Of a stretch of 64,000 nucleotides of DNA, positions 35,945 to 45,314 are shown in pieces. The translations under genes were made by a program, and so were the position numbers. The stretch spans positions 62,001-126,000 of the forward strand of contig NZ_JACIDF010000002.1 of the NCBI RefSeq assembly GCF_014196195.1, written 5' to 3'. The notes under the pieces were generated by a model. The model ran no database searches. It was not told where the DNA came from and saw nothing but the letters and a program-made list of their open reading frames with translations. Each line of letters opens with the position of its first letter. Position 1 is the stretch's first letter. This DNA comes from Anoxybacteroides rupiense. Lineage in GTDB: Bacteria > Bacillota > Bacilli > Bacillales > Anoxybacillaceae.

Positions 35945-37450
35945 ATGTATAGTTATGTGTTTCCAAAGCTATCCACGGAAAAAATGCTTTCCATTATTAG
36001 GAATGGGCTAAAGAAAACGGACGACCCTAAAAAAGTCATTGTGATCGGCGCGGGCATGGCAGGACTTGTTTCTGCTTCTTTGCTGAAGCAGGCGGGACAT
36101 CAGGTCACCATTCTTGAAGCCTCGGAACGAGTCGGCGGAAGAATATACACGATCCGCTCTAATTTTCGCGGAGAGGATCAATATCTCGAAGCAGGCGCCA
36201 TGCGCATTCCGCACACTCATTATTTAACGCTTGAATATATTAAAAAATTTAAGCTCCCTGTCAATCCGTTCATCAATAGCACACCTAACGATTGGCTTTA
36301 CTTGCGGGGAACGCAGGCTCGTTTAAAAGCATACGAAAAAGATCCAAGCATCTTTGGATTTCCTGTTTGGCCACAAGAGCGAGGAAAAACTGCTACTGAA
36401 CTGTTGCAAATGGCTATTAAACCCGTCATCGATTTTATTCAGAAAAATCCAATCAAAAATTGGCCGATTGCCATTCGTGAATTGGATAAATATTCACTGG
36501 ATACTTACTTGCGATACAATCCTTTTGGAATGAGGCTGTCCCGCGGCGCTATTGATATGATTAAATCCATTCAGACAGTAGAAGGATTTCCAGAGCTTTC
36601 TTTTTTGGAAATGCTGCGCGAATTAATGGTGCTATTTACCCCAAACATTAAATTTTATGAGATTACTGGCGGAAACGATCAGCTTCCTAAAGCGTTTGTC
36701 CCACAATTGCAAAATGATATTTTATATGGACAAAAGGTTCGAAAAATTGAACAAAATCAAAATCAGGTTACCGTCTATTCCGTGCATACCAAAATTTTAG
36801 AGCCATTTCAAATTACAGGCGATCTCGTCATTGTGACCATTCCATTTTCGATTTTACAATTTGTAGAGATCGAGCCAAGAAACTCTTTTTCCCAAAACAA
36901 GTGGAAAGCGATTCGCGAGCTTCACTATGTCGGTTCCACGAAAACTGGTATTCAATTTAAACATCGTTTCTGGGAAAAAGAAGGAATGTTTGGCGGTCGA
37001 ACCATCTCTGATCTTCCAATTACTTATACGCAATATCCAAGCCACGGACTGGGAAGCTCTGGTCCAGGAGTTGTACTGGCCAGCTACACATGGGAAGACG
37101 ATACGATACCATGGGATAGTTTAAGTGATGAAAATCGGCTAGAGTATACCCTTAAAAACTTGGCTGTTATTCATGGACAGCAGGTTTATCATGAGTTCGA
37201 AACAGGAATTAGCCATAGTTGGGTTCGTTATCCGTATTCTGGAGGGGCGTTTACGATGTTTAAGCCCGAGCAAGTCACTGAGCTTTCGCAATATATCGGT
37301 TCTCCCGAAGGAAGAGTCTATTTTGCAGGAGAACACGCTTCAACGGTTCACGGGTGGATCCAAGGGGCGATTGAGTCGGGAATTTGTACAGCATACGAAG
37401 TCCATAAAGTGCCAAAATCCTACCTTGAAGCGCAAACCACGCTAAAATAA
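35945..37450 (+). CDS. FAD-dependent amine oxidase (L-amino acid oxidase-like)
   Basis: 501-residue flavoprotein. The dinucleotide-binding motif VIGAGMAGLVSASLLKQAG lies at about 33-51, followed by EASERVGGRI (ribose-contacting E and the GG-R motif) and a C-terminal FAD site YFAGEHASTVHGWIQGA. This is the flavin-containing amine oxidase family, close to snake-venom-type L-amino acid oxidases and oxidises amines or amino acids to imines with H2O2. No signal peptide. ATG 35945 follows AAAGGGGGGA. The substrate is unknown. Confidence 0.87.
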   Translation: MYSYVFPKLSTEKMLSIIRNGLKKTDDPKKVIVIGAGMAGLVSASLLKQAGHQVTILEASERVGGRIYTIRSNFRGEDQYLEAGAMRIPHTHYLTLEYIKKFKLPVNPFINSTPNDWLYLRGTQARLKAYEKDPSIFGFPVWPQERGKTATELLQMAIKPVIDFIQKNPIKNWPIAIRELDKYSLDTYLRYNPFGMRLSRGAIDMIKSIQTVEGFPELSFLEMLRELMVLFTPNIKFYEITGGNDQLPKAFVPQLQNDILYGQKVRKIEQNQNQVTVYSVHTKILEPFQITGDLVIVTIPFSILQFVEIEPRNSFSQNKWKAIRELHYVGSTKTGIQFKHRFWEKEGMFGGRTISDLPITYTQYPSHGLGSSGPGVVLASYTWEDDTIPWDSLSDENRLEYTLKNLAVIHGQQVYHEFETGISHSWVRYPYSGGAFTMFKPEQVTELSQYIGSPEGRVYFAGEHASTVHGWIQGAIESGICTAYEVHKVPKSYLEAQTTLK

Positions 37451-37629
37451 TCAAGGGGCCATATAGAAGCAACCAATGATCCAACGCGCAAACTGCAGCT
37501 TCAATAAAAATACGGCTTCCCTTCAAATCGCTCAATATGTTACGATTTCAGAACTCAGAGCTATCTAAAGCAACAACTACAAAAGACCAATCGAACTAAC
37601 CTGAAGCAAAAGAGCTGCTTTTGCTCATT
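37451..37629. other. Spacer between amine oxidase and tRNA array
   Basis: Nothing recognised except the tRNA operon terminator at its right edge. Confidence 0.4.
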
Positions 37630-37665
37630 AAAAAAGGGGTTCCTTTTATAGGAAACCCCTTTTTT
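37630..37665 (-). terminator. Terminator of the tRNA operon
   Basis: AAAAAAGGGGTTCC and GGAAACCCCTTTTTT form a stem with one bulged A, right after tRNA-Arg on the minus strand, with a U-tract in both directions. Confidence 0.85.
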
Positions 37666-37668
37666 CAG

Positions 37669-37742
37669 CGTCCCAGGAGAGACTCGAACTCCCGACCGAC
37701 GGCTTAGAAGGCCGCTGCTCTATCCTGCTGAGCTACTGGGAC
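37669..37742 (-). tRNA. tRNA-Arg (anticodon TCT)
   Basis: 74 nt, full cloverleaf; anticodon stem GGCCT...AAGCC brackets the TCT loop CTTCTAA. Last gene of the array; CCA not encoded. Separated from the next tRNA-like gene by about 100 bases, unusually far. Confidence 0.93.
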
Positions 37743-37842
37743 ATCATCCTAAGCTTCTGTCACAAGCAATTTGCTATGCCTCTTTCATTTGTTCGAAAAA
37801 CAGAGCAATGAGACGGTTCGTCGATCCATTGGACCGCCACAA

Positions 37843-37939
37843 GCGGGTGACGGGACTCGAACCCACGACATCAGCAACTCGTCACATATTCAATGACGTA
37901 TCGCTCGTGGCTGAAGTTTTGCCACTAAACTACACTCGC
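37843..37939 (-). tRNA. Aberrant tRNA-Gly-like gene with expanded anticodon loop
   Basis: 97 nt. The acceptor (GCGAGTG/CACCCGC, one A-C mismatch), D arm (GTTT...AAAC), anticodon stem (TCAGC/GCTGA), variable region TGTC and T arm (GTGGG, TTCGAGT, CCCGT) all resemble Bacillus tRNA-Gly(TCC). The anticodon loop, normally seven bases (CTTCCAA), is instead 34 bases (37876-37909), inside which CGTCAT and GTGACG can pair around a 7-base loop. No glycine anticodon is placed where it could decode. It could be a tRNA-like regulatory RNA, a drifted pseudogene, or contain a removable segment. CCA is not encoded. Confidence 0.72.
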
Positions 37940-37944
37940 AACAA

Positions 37945-38015
<71 letters not shown>

Positions 38016-38020
38016 ATCAA

Positions 38021-38092
38021 AGCGGAAGACGGGACTCGAACCCGCGACCCCCACCTTGGCAAGGTGGTGTTCTACCACTGAACTACTTCCGC
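38021..38092 (-). tRNA. tRNA-Gly (anticodon GCC), copy 2
   Basis: 72 nt; loop TTGCCAA gives GCC. Sequence identical to the first gene of the array (39119-39190), pointing to duplication or gene conversion. Confidence 0.95.
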
Positions 38093-38098
38093 ATTTGG

Positions 38099-38170
38099 CT
38101 GGGGTAGCTGGATTCGAACCAACGCATCACGGAGTCAAAGTCCGTTGCCTTACCGCTTGGCTATACCCCA
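38099..38170 (-). tRNA. tRNA-Gln (anticodon TTG)
   Basis: 72 nt; loop CTTTGAC. CCA is encoded directly after the discriminator G (38096-38098). Confidence 0.95.
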
Positions 38171-38191
38171 ATCCTCTTCATATTCAAAAGG

Positions 38192-38265
38192 GGCGACTAG
38201 TGGGAATCGAACCCACGAATGCCAGAGCCACAATCTGGTGCGTTAACCACTTCGCCATAGCCGCC
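38192..38265 (-). tRNA. tRNA-His (anticodon GTG)
   Basis: Includes the extra G-1 opposite C73, the tRNA-His identity element; loop TTGTGGC. Confidence 0.95.
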
Positions 38266-38279
38266 ATGCTGGAAAATGG

Positions 38280-38350
38280 CAGGGGCAGTAGGAATCGAAC
38301 CCACACCGGAGGTTTTGGAGACCTCTGTTCTACCATTAAACTATGCCCCT
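38280..38350 (-). tRNA. tRNA-Trp (anticodon CCA)
   Basis: 71 nt; loop CTCCAAA. 3' CCA is encoded after discriminator G. Confidence 0.95.
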
Positions 38351-38356
38351 AACTGG

Positions 38357-38438
38357 TGGAGGGGGACGGATTCGAACCGCCGAACCCACAGGGAGCGGAT
38401 TTACAGTCCGCCGCGTTTGGCCACTTCGCTACCCCTCC
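38357..38438 (-). tRNA. tRNA-Tyr (anticodon GTA)
   Basis: 82 nt with a long variable arm; loop CTGTAAA. 3' CCA encoded. Confidence 0.95.
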
Positions 38439-38450
38439 AGCTATAAAAAA

Positions 38451-38523
38451 TGGCTCGAGACGGAATCGAACCGCCGACACAAGGATTTTCAGTCCTTTGC
38501 TCTACCGACTGAGCTATCGAGCC
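38451..38523 (-). tRNA. tRNA-Phe (anticodon GAA)
   Basis: 73 nt; loop CTGAAAA. First gene of the distal block; CCA not encoded. Confidence 0.95.
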
Positions 38524-38591
38524 ATGATACGATGTATATTGGTCCTATGTTTAGCCTTTCTCTTTCCATTCGCATCCGTACATTAAAATAT

Positions 38592-38615
38592 GATGCAGAA
38601 CAGCTATTTTGTCAA
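38592..38615 (-). promoter_or_regulatory. Possible internal promoter of the tRNA array
   Basis: On the minus strand TTGACA (38610-38615) is followed 17 bases later by CATATT, in the 288-base gap between tRNA-Ser and tRNA-Phe. The -10 match is weak. Confidence 0.35.
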
Positions 38616-38811
38616 TATGACATAGGCGACGGGTCATTGATCAAACATTCCAGATAAGTTAACCATAAATCCCCTTTACTTTCCTATACAACAAAGTGAA
38701 TTCACCGAAAACAGTTAAACATATGTATGTCTTTAAAATTATTGCAATAAAACTTCTATGATTCCGCTATCACTTATATGTATGACATCTAATCATGCGA
38801 TATGTATAGGA

Positions 38812-38901
38812 CGGAGGAGGAGGGATTCGAACCCCCGCGGGCTGTGACACCCCTATCGGTTTTCGAAACCGACCCCTTCAGCCAGACTTGGGTACTCCTC
38901 C
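38812..38901 (-). tRNA. tRNA-Ser (anticodon CGA)
   Basis: 90 nt with a class II long variable arm; loop TTTCGAA gives CGA (reads UCG). CCA not encoded. Confidence 0.94.
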
Positions 38902-38907
38902 ATTCGA

Positions 38908-38980
38908 TGGAGCCTATCGGGATCGAACCGATGACCTCCTGCGTGCAAAGCAGGCGCTCTCCCAGCTGAGCTAAGGCCCC
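38908..38980 (-). tRNA. tRNA-Ala (anticodon TGC)
   Basis: 73 nt; loop TTTGCAC. Acceptor has a G3-T70 wobble pair, the alanine identity element. CCA not encoded. Confidence 0.95.
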
Positions 38981-38994
38981 AAAAATGAAACTGG

Positions 38995-39068
38995 TCGGGA
39001 AGACAGGATTTGAACCTGCGACCTCATGGACCCGAACCATGTGCTCTACCAAGCTGAGCTACTTCCCG
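38995..39068 (-). tRNA. tRNA-Pro (anticodon CGG)
   Basis: 74 nt; loop TTCGGGT gives CGG (reads CCG). The 3' CCA is encoded. Confidence 0.93.
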
Positions 39069-39118
39069 CTCTAAAGCAACCATTCACACATGAGCACCGA
39101 TTACAAAGATCCTTTTGA

Positions 39119-39190
39119 AGCGGAAGACGGGACTCGAACCCGCGACCCCCACCTTGGCAAGGTGGTGTTCTACCACTGAACTACTTCCGC
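39119..39190 (-). tRNA. tRNA-Gly (anticodon GCC), copy 1
   Basis: 72 nt, first gene of the array, identical to 38021-38092. CCA not encoded. Confidence 0.95.
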
Positions 39191-39215
39191 ATGCTTAAAA
39201 ACGTAAGCAAGTATT

Positions 39216-39243
39216 ATTATAATAAAACAAGTGAGATTGTCAA
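39216..39243 (-). promoter_or_regulatory. Promoter of the tRNA array
   Basis: On the minus strand TTGACA (39238-39243), 16 bases, TATAAT (39216-39221), 25 bases before tRNA-Gly. Perfect hexamers, as expected of a strong stable-RNA promoter. Confidence 0.85.
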
Positions 39244-39485
39244 CATGATTTTTTTCAAGCCGTCACTATCTATATTTAAATAGCGACGATTTTTATTCTA
39301 TATCGATACAAATAATTTGTCAATATATTTTTTAAGGAAAAACGGCCAAAAACAACCGTCATCTAGCCTTTGCCTAAATTAACGCCTTAGAGCCATTCAC
39401 ATTCGGAATAATCTGTTTTTATGATTTTATCATACAATCGTTGTATAATGAATTTTGTACTTTTGCGCAACAAAGGGGGATCTCT

Positions 39486-39767
39486 ATGGCTGCATTTATG
39501 CATTTGTTTGAAGCTTATCGATCACTTTGGTCCAATCGCTCGCTCAACAAAGAGGAAGAGCTGACAGAGGAAAGATGTAAGGCGCTCATTCATGAAGCGA
39601 TTGAAAAAGAGCTGAGAGATGAAATGACTCATCCACGCGTTCGTCAAGCTCCAGAGGTGAAATTTCATTATGCTGTTAAACGCATTATGGCTTCGCCGTT
39701 AGCCAATGAAACAAAATTGGCGCTTATTGAACTCCATTTAGACGTGATGGAATACGTTCAGCGATAG
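39486..39767 (+). CDS. Hypothetical protein
   Basis: 93-residue, helical, charged protein (EELTEERCKALIHEAIEKELRD, then KFHYAVKRIMASPL). The ATG at 39486 follows AAAGGGGGA; an in-frame start at 39441 has no ribosome site. I do not recognise a family. It is monocistronic and ends at a bidirectional terminator (39784-39812). Confidence 0.65.
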   Translation: MAAFMHLFEAYRSLWSNRSLNKEEELTEERCKALIHEAIEKELRDEMTHPRVRQAPEVKFHYAVKRIMASPLANETKLALIELHLDVMEYVQR

Positions 39768-39783
39768 CCTTGGACACCCTATC

Positions 39784-39812
39784 GCCTCCCTCTTTCCTTT
39801 GTTTGGGGAGGC
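39784..39812. terminator. Bidirectional terminator
   Basis: GCCTCCC at 39784-39790 pairs with GGGAGGC at 39806-39812, then TATTTTAAAT. It serves convergent genes. Confidence 0.7.
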
Positions 39813-42118
39813 TATTTTAAATACACTTTTTCAAATTCTTCCTTTGCTAACGGTTTTCCCAGAACATATCCTTGAATTTCATCACAATGAAGAGAACGAA
39901 GAATTTGCAGCTGTTGAAATGTTTCCACGCCTTCAGCAATCACGCGCAGCTTCAAATTTTTCGCTAAACCGATAACGGAAGCGACAATCGCTTGATCTTC
40001 CTCCGTTTGCGCAATTCCATCAATAAATACTTTGGCGATCTTTAAACGATGAATCGGAAATTTACGCAAATAGCTAAGAGAGCTATAACCTGTTCCAAAA
40101 TCATCAATGGAAATATGAACTCCTAACGCTTTCAGCTGTTTAAGCTTTTGAATCGTGTGTTGCTCATTAAAAATGGCCACTCCTTCTGTGATTTCCAGAT
40201 CCACGCTGTCTGCTGTCAAATTTGTTTTCTTCAAAATGGCCGTAATCTGTTCAACCAGCTTTTCCTGTAAAAACTGCTTAGGCGAGATATTGACACTGAT
40301 TCTGAGCGCTCGTCCTGTCTGCTCATTCCATTGCTTCACTTGCCGGCACGCTTCTTCCATCACCCACTCGCCAATGGCGATAATCTGCCCTGTTTCTTCT
40401 GCAACAGGAATAAACATATGCGGAGGAATCAAGCCCATTTGCGGATGATGCCAACGAATCAGCGCCTCCATGCCTATCATTTGACCTGTAGCGATATCAA
40501 GTTGCGGTTGATAAAAAAGAGTAAATTCCCTCTGTTCAATTGCCTGATAGATCGCTGTTTCAATTATTGTTTTTTGCATGATTCCTTGATCCATTTTGCC
40601 ATTAAAAAATTGATATTGGTTCTTTCCTTGTTCTTTAGCGCGAGATAACGCAATGTCTGCCTTTTTCATCAGAGATTCTCCTGTTTCTCCATCATATGGA
40701 AAAACAGCGATTCCCATGCTCATAGAAACACGCATTTCCAGATCGTTAACCGGCAAAGGCTGTTTAGAAACAGATAAAATCGATTCAACGATCGAACGAA
40801 GCTGTTGGAGCTTATACACCGGCGAAACAATTAAGGCGAATTCATCGCCTCCCTGTCGCCCGATGACATCTGTTGGTCGAAGTGACTGCTTTAACCATTC
40901 TGTCATTTTCACCATAAGAGCATCCCCCGCTCGATGGCCAAAATAATGATTTACCTGCTTAAAACGATCTAAATCAATGAATATAACAGCGAGCAAATGA
41001 TGCTGTTGCTTCGCTTCCTGAAGCGCCTGCTCAAGCGCCGCAATAAACGCACTTCGATTGAGCAGACGTGTTAAACAATCATGCCTCGCCAAATAAAGCA
41101 ATTCCTCGGTCTTTCTTTCTGATTCCGTTGTCTGATTGACCAGCTTTTGCTCCAATCCTCTATTTAAAAGCTGCATGCTCCTAAATAATCGCGTACTCTC
41201 ATACAAAGCAACAGCTTGTCGCATTATAACAAAGACGCCAATAGCCATAAAAATCACAGCGATCTCTCTAGCCTCACGCGCTTCTTCATGCAAAATGAAG
41301 AAAAAAATCGAAGGAATGAACGCCATATATAAGAACAGAACTTTAAATGACAAGAGACTTTTCTGATTTTTTAAGTACAGAGAGATCTCCCTATCAGCAA
41401 ATACAGCTGACAGCCCCATCATCAATAAACCGGCAAAAATAAGAAAATCCAAAGAATGGCTTGGAGAGGAATAATCGAATAACAGCGTCCTTGCTCGATC
41501 CGTCCCATCCGCTGCTATCAAAAGGATAGCCCCTGCTATATGCCAGGCCAAAACAGGTTTTGCCGCTGAACTAGAAGAAAAAAAGAAAATGCCTAATACA
41601 TATGCAGTCGCTAATTCTAACAGAAAAATACTAGAGAAAATAAAAAGGTCGGAAACGGATAAATACGAAAGAGAGAACAGCCGATTCAAACCAATCGAGC
41701 CTACTAACGCCCCAACGGAAACGATAATCAACACATCCAGCAGTTGCTGAAATAAATGGACTCTAGTTTCTTTCGCCGCTGCCAAAGATAGAAGCGCGAT
41801 AAAATACAAAATCATAGAAATTTCATCCAATCCATTAGTTTGCCATAAAAACCATTCCGTCTGTTTAACGGCCGTTTCATACAACAAGATGCTTTCACGA
41901 ATCCAATAAGTCGACAGACTGATCAACAGCAGCAACCAAAACAGCCGCTGTTTCGGCCGCAAACGCCGGTAAGCTAGCCATATCCATACCAAAATAACAG
42001 ATGTGCCACATATAGCAACCAAGATATGAACAATGGGATGGCGAATGAAAAGAAGACAGCAATAGTAAAGAGCAAGATAGATCAAGCTAAAGGTTACACA
42101 TTTCCATTTATTTCCCAT
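39812..42118 (-). CDS. Membrane GGDEF-EAL c-di-GMP enzyme
   Basis: 768-residue protein. About eight to ten N-terminal membrane helices (to about 330) form a sensor; a short coiled coil leads to a GGDEF domain with intact GGDEF and an inhibitory I-site RPTD five residues before it; a full EAL domain follows with EALIRW, ETAIYQ...DFGTGYSSLSYL and IAEGVET. Both diguanylate cyclase and c-di-GMP phosphodiesterase activities are thus possible. ATG 42118 has GGAGG eight bases upstream; an ATG three codons earlier overlaps the ribosome site and a longer frame to 42226 is unlikely. Signal unknown. Confidence 0.9.
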   Translation of the reverse strand: MGNKWKCVTFSLIYLALYYCCLLFIRHPIVHILVAICGTSVILVWIWLAYRRLRPKQRLFWLLLLISLSTYWIRESILLYETAVKQTEWFLWQTNGLDEISMILYFIALLSLAAAKETRVHLFQQLLDVLIIVSVGALVGSIGLNRLFSLSYLSVSDLFIFSSIFLLELATAYVLGIFFFSSSSAAKPVLAWHIAGAILLIAADGTDRARTLLFDYSSPSHSLDFLIFAGLLMMGLSAVFADREISLYLKNQKSLLSFKVLFLYMAFIPSIFFFILHEEAREAREIAVIFMAIGVFVIMRQAVALYESTRLFRSMQLLNRGLEQKLVNQTTESERKTEELLYLARHDCLTRLLNRSAFIAALEQALQEAKQQHHLLAVIFIDLDRFKQVNHYFGHRAGDALMVKMTEWLKQSLRPTDVIGRQGGDEFALIVSPVYKLQQLRSIVESILSVSKQPLPVNDLEMRVSMSMGIAVFPYDGETGESLMKKADIALSRAKEQGKNQYQFFNGKMDQGIMQKTIIETAIYQAIEQREFTLFYQPQLDIATGQMIGMEALIRWHHPQMGLIPPHMFIPVAEETGQIIAIGEWVMEEACRQVKQWNEQTGRALRISVNISPKQFLQEKLVEQITAILKKTNLTADSVDLEITEGVAIFNEQHTIQKLKQLKALGVHISIDDFGTGYSSLSYLRKFPIHRLKIAKVFIDGIAQTEEDQAIVASVIGLAKNLKLRVIAEGVETFQQLQILRSLHCDEIQGYVLGKPLAKEEFEKVYLK

Positions 42119-42250
42119 ATACTTCATCCTCCTTTCTTTTCTATCATATGTCGCTTCTAGAAAAGCAGCTGGATGAATGATCACATCGTATAAAAAATAA
42201 GCAGAGAAAAATACTATAATCGACATGAAGAAAGAAAGGAGGAATGGCCA

Positions 42251-42688
42251 ATGCCATTAGTGCCTTATGATCCATTTCGTCATTTAGAAACGATGCGGCG
42301 CGATTTCAATCGTTTATTTACTCATGATTTTTCACCATTATTTCATGATAGCGAAACGATGATGCCGCGCGTTGATGTGCATGAAACCGATAAGGAATAT
42401 ATGATTTCCTGCGATCTTCCGGGGCTTGAACGCAAGGAAGATGTTCATATCGATGTTCATCAGCAAACTCTTCACATCAGCGGAACCATTCAACGAGACG
42501 AATCCGTCAAAGAAGAACAAATACATCGGCGCGAGCGTTTTTTCGGCCGCTTTCATCGTTCTATTCCGCTTCCTTCTGACGCAGATGCTGAACAAATTCG
42601 GGCAACCTATAAAAACGGCGTCCTCAATATCCATGTTCCGAAAACAAATAATCAGCAACGAAAATCGATCGATATTCAATTTCATTGA
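42251..42688 (+). CDS. Small heat-shock protein Hsp20
   Basis: 145-residue alpha-crystallin-domain chaperone. The domain runs from MMPRVDVHETDKEY to the GVLNIHVPK motif; the C-terminal IxI-type tail is present as IDI. It holds denatured proteins in a refoldable state. ATG follows AAAGGAGGAATGGCC. A second Hsp20 gene lies at 54929-55399. No CIRCE element is seen upstream. Confidence 0.92.
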   Translation: MPLVPYDPFRHLETMRRDFNRLFTHDFSPLFHDSETMMPRVDVHETDKEYMISCDLPGLERKEDVHIDVHQQTLHISGTIQRDESVKEEQIHRRERFFGRFHRSIPLPSDADAEQIRATYKNGVLNIHVPKTNNQQRKSIDIQFH

Positions 42689-42701
42689 ACCGTTTGTCTA
42701 T

Positions 42702-42739
42702 AAAAACAGGGTGTCCTGCATCAAGAACACCCTGTTTTT
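42702..42739. terminator. Bidirectional terminator between hsp20 and galR
   Basis: Perfect 13-bp stem AAAAACAGGGTGT with ACACCCTGTTTTT. Confidence 0.9.
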
Positions 42740-42753
42740 CCATATACATAAAA

Positions 42754-43785
<1,032 letters not shown>

Positions 43786-45312
43786 TCACTTCCTTTCCAC
43801 ATGCGCCTGTTCTGCTACCCTCCGCAAAAACATCCGGAACGCCCGCTTTCCTTCTTCCGTCCGTTTAAACACGCCCGCATGTTCAAGCACGACAATAAAG
43901 CGTTGTCCGACTTCATAGCGCAACATCTCTTCCACATTTTCCTCACTGAAACGGTTGTATCGACCGCGCATCCGTTCGATCCAACCGGCGTGCTTCCGCA
44001 GCGGCGCATCCCAATGTTCCGTTGGAATATTGCGCACAAGGCACTGCTTGAGCGCATCCAATTCGGCCGCGAGCCGTCCCGGAAGAACCGCAAGCCCCAT
44101 TACTTCAATCAGTCCAATGTTCTCCTTTTTAATATGATGCAACTCTTCGTGCGGGTGGAAAATGCCGTACGGATGCTCTTCAGATGTCCGATTGTTGCGC
44201 AAAACGATATCCATCTCAAATAAATCGCCACGCCGACGCGCAATGGGTGTCACGGTGTTGTGCGGTGTGCCGCCGGTTTCATGGAGAATCCCGACGCTTT
44301 CATCGCTATAGGTTCGCCATGTTTGATAAATCAGATCGGCCGCATTGAGCACCTCGGATTTTTGGCCGCGCAAACGGATGACTGACATCGGCCAGCGAAC
44401 CATGCCGACGGTTAATGACGGATAAGATGGCAGCTGGATCGATTCCTCGATGGCCGCTTTCTCCATGGCGAATCCATAACGCCCGCCTTGAAAATGGTCA
44501 TGCGCTAAAATGGAGCCGCCGACAATTGGCAAATCAGCATTCGATCCGATGAAATAATGCGGAAATTGTTCGATAAAATCGAGCAAGCGGGCAAATGTCT
44601 TCCGTTCCATTTTCATCGGTACATGTTTACCGCTAAGAACGATGCAATGCTCGTTGTAGTATACATAAGGAGAATATTGAAAATACCACTGTTCATCTAA
44701 TAGCGAAAGCGGAATCATGCGATGATTGGCGCGCGCCGGATGATGCCAAGTTCCCGCATATCCTTCATTTTCCGCACAGAGCACACATTTCGGGTACGAC
44801 GAAGGCGGCTTCGCTTTTAATTGAGCAATATCCTTTGGATCTTTTTCCGGTTTTGATAAATTAATGGTAATATCAATATCCCCGTACTCCGTTTTCACCT
44901 TCCACTGACGATTTTTTGCAATCCGATCCATTTGAATATAGTTAGAAGCGCAGCTCAATGAATAAAACCAGCCGGTCGCCTCCATCGGGCTGTTTCGATA
45001 TTTGGCCAAAAACTCGCGAATGACTTCTGACGGTCGCGGCATGAGACAATTCATCAGCTTCGCTTCCCATATATCCCGCTCCGTTACCGTGTTGGTTTGC
45101 AATCGCCCTTGCTCGTACGCCCAATCGAGAATCGCTGCTAAAATCGGGGAGGGGGAGGACGGAAGCGGCGGAAGCTCTTCAGAGGGGTGCCACTCTTCTA
45201 GCCCAAGCGTGGCAAGCAGCCGATTGCGCACATAAATGACATCTTCCCGCTGAATCAGCCCTTGGGCAACCCCGTACTGAACAAGCTGCTCAATCGCTTC
45301 ATAAATGTTCAC
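43786..45312 (-). CDS. galT: Galactose-1-phosphate uridylyltransferase, class II
   Basis: 508-residue enzyme of the Leloir pathway: UDP-glucose + galactose-1-P to UDP-galactose + glucose-1-P. It is of the long Bacillus/Lactobacillus type 2 family (about 500 residues) with the active-site region GGSILAHDHFQGG and an N-terminal VNIYEAIEQLVQYG. GTG 45312 lies 2 bases after the galE stop with GAGG at a fair distance; another GTG two codons earlier is possible. Confidence 0.92.
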   Translation of the reverse strand: MNIYEAIEQLVQYGVAQGLIQREDVIYVRNRLLATLGLEEWHPSEELPPLPSSPSPILAAILDWAYEQGRLQTNTVTERDIWEAKLMNCLMPRPSEVIREFLAKYRNSPMEATGWFYSLSCASNYIQMDRIAKNRQWKVKTEYGDIDITINLSKPEKDPKDIAQLKAKPPSSYPKCVLCAENEGYAGTWHHPARANHRMIPLSLLDEQWYFQYSPYVYYNEHCIVLSGKHVPMKMERKTFARLLDFIEQFPHYFIGSNADLPIVGGSILAHDHFQGGRYGFAMEKAAIEESIQLPSYPSLTVGMVRWPMSVIRLRGQKSEVLNAADLIYQTWRTYSDESVGILHETGGTPHNTVTPIARRRGDLFEMDIVLRNNRTSEEHPYGIFHPHEELHHIKKENIGLIEVMGLAVLPGRLAAELDALKQCLVRNIPTEHWDAPLRKHAGWIERMRGRYNRFSEENVEEMLRYEVGQRFIVVLEHAGVFKRTEEGKRAFRMFLRRVAEQAHVERK

Positions 45313-45314
45313 AT

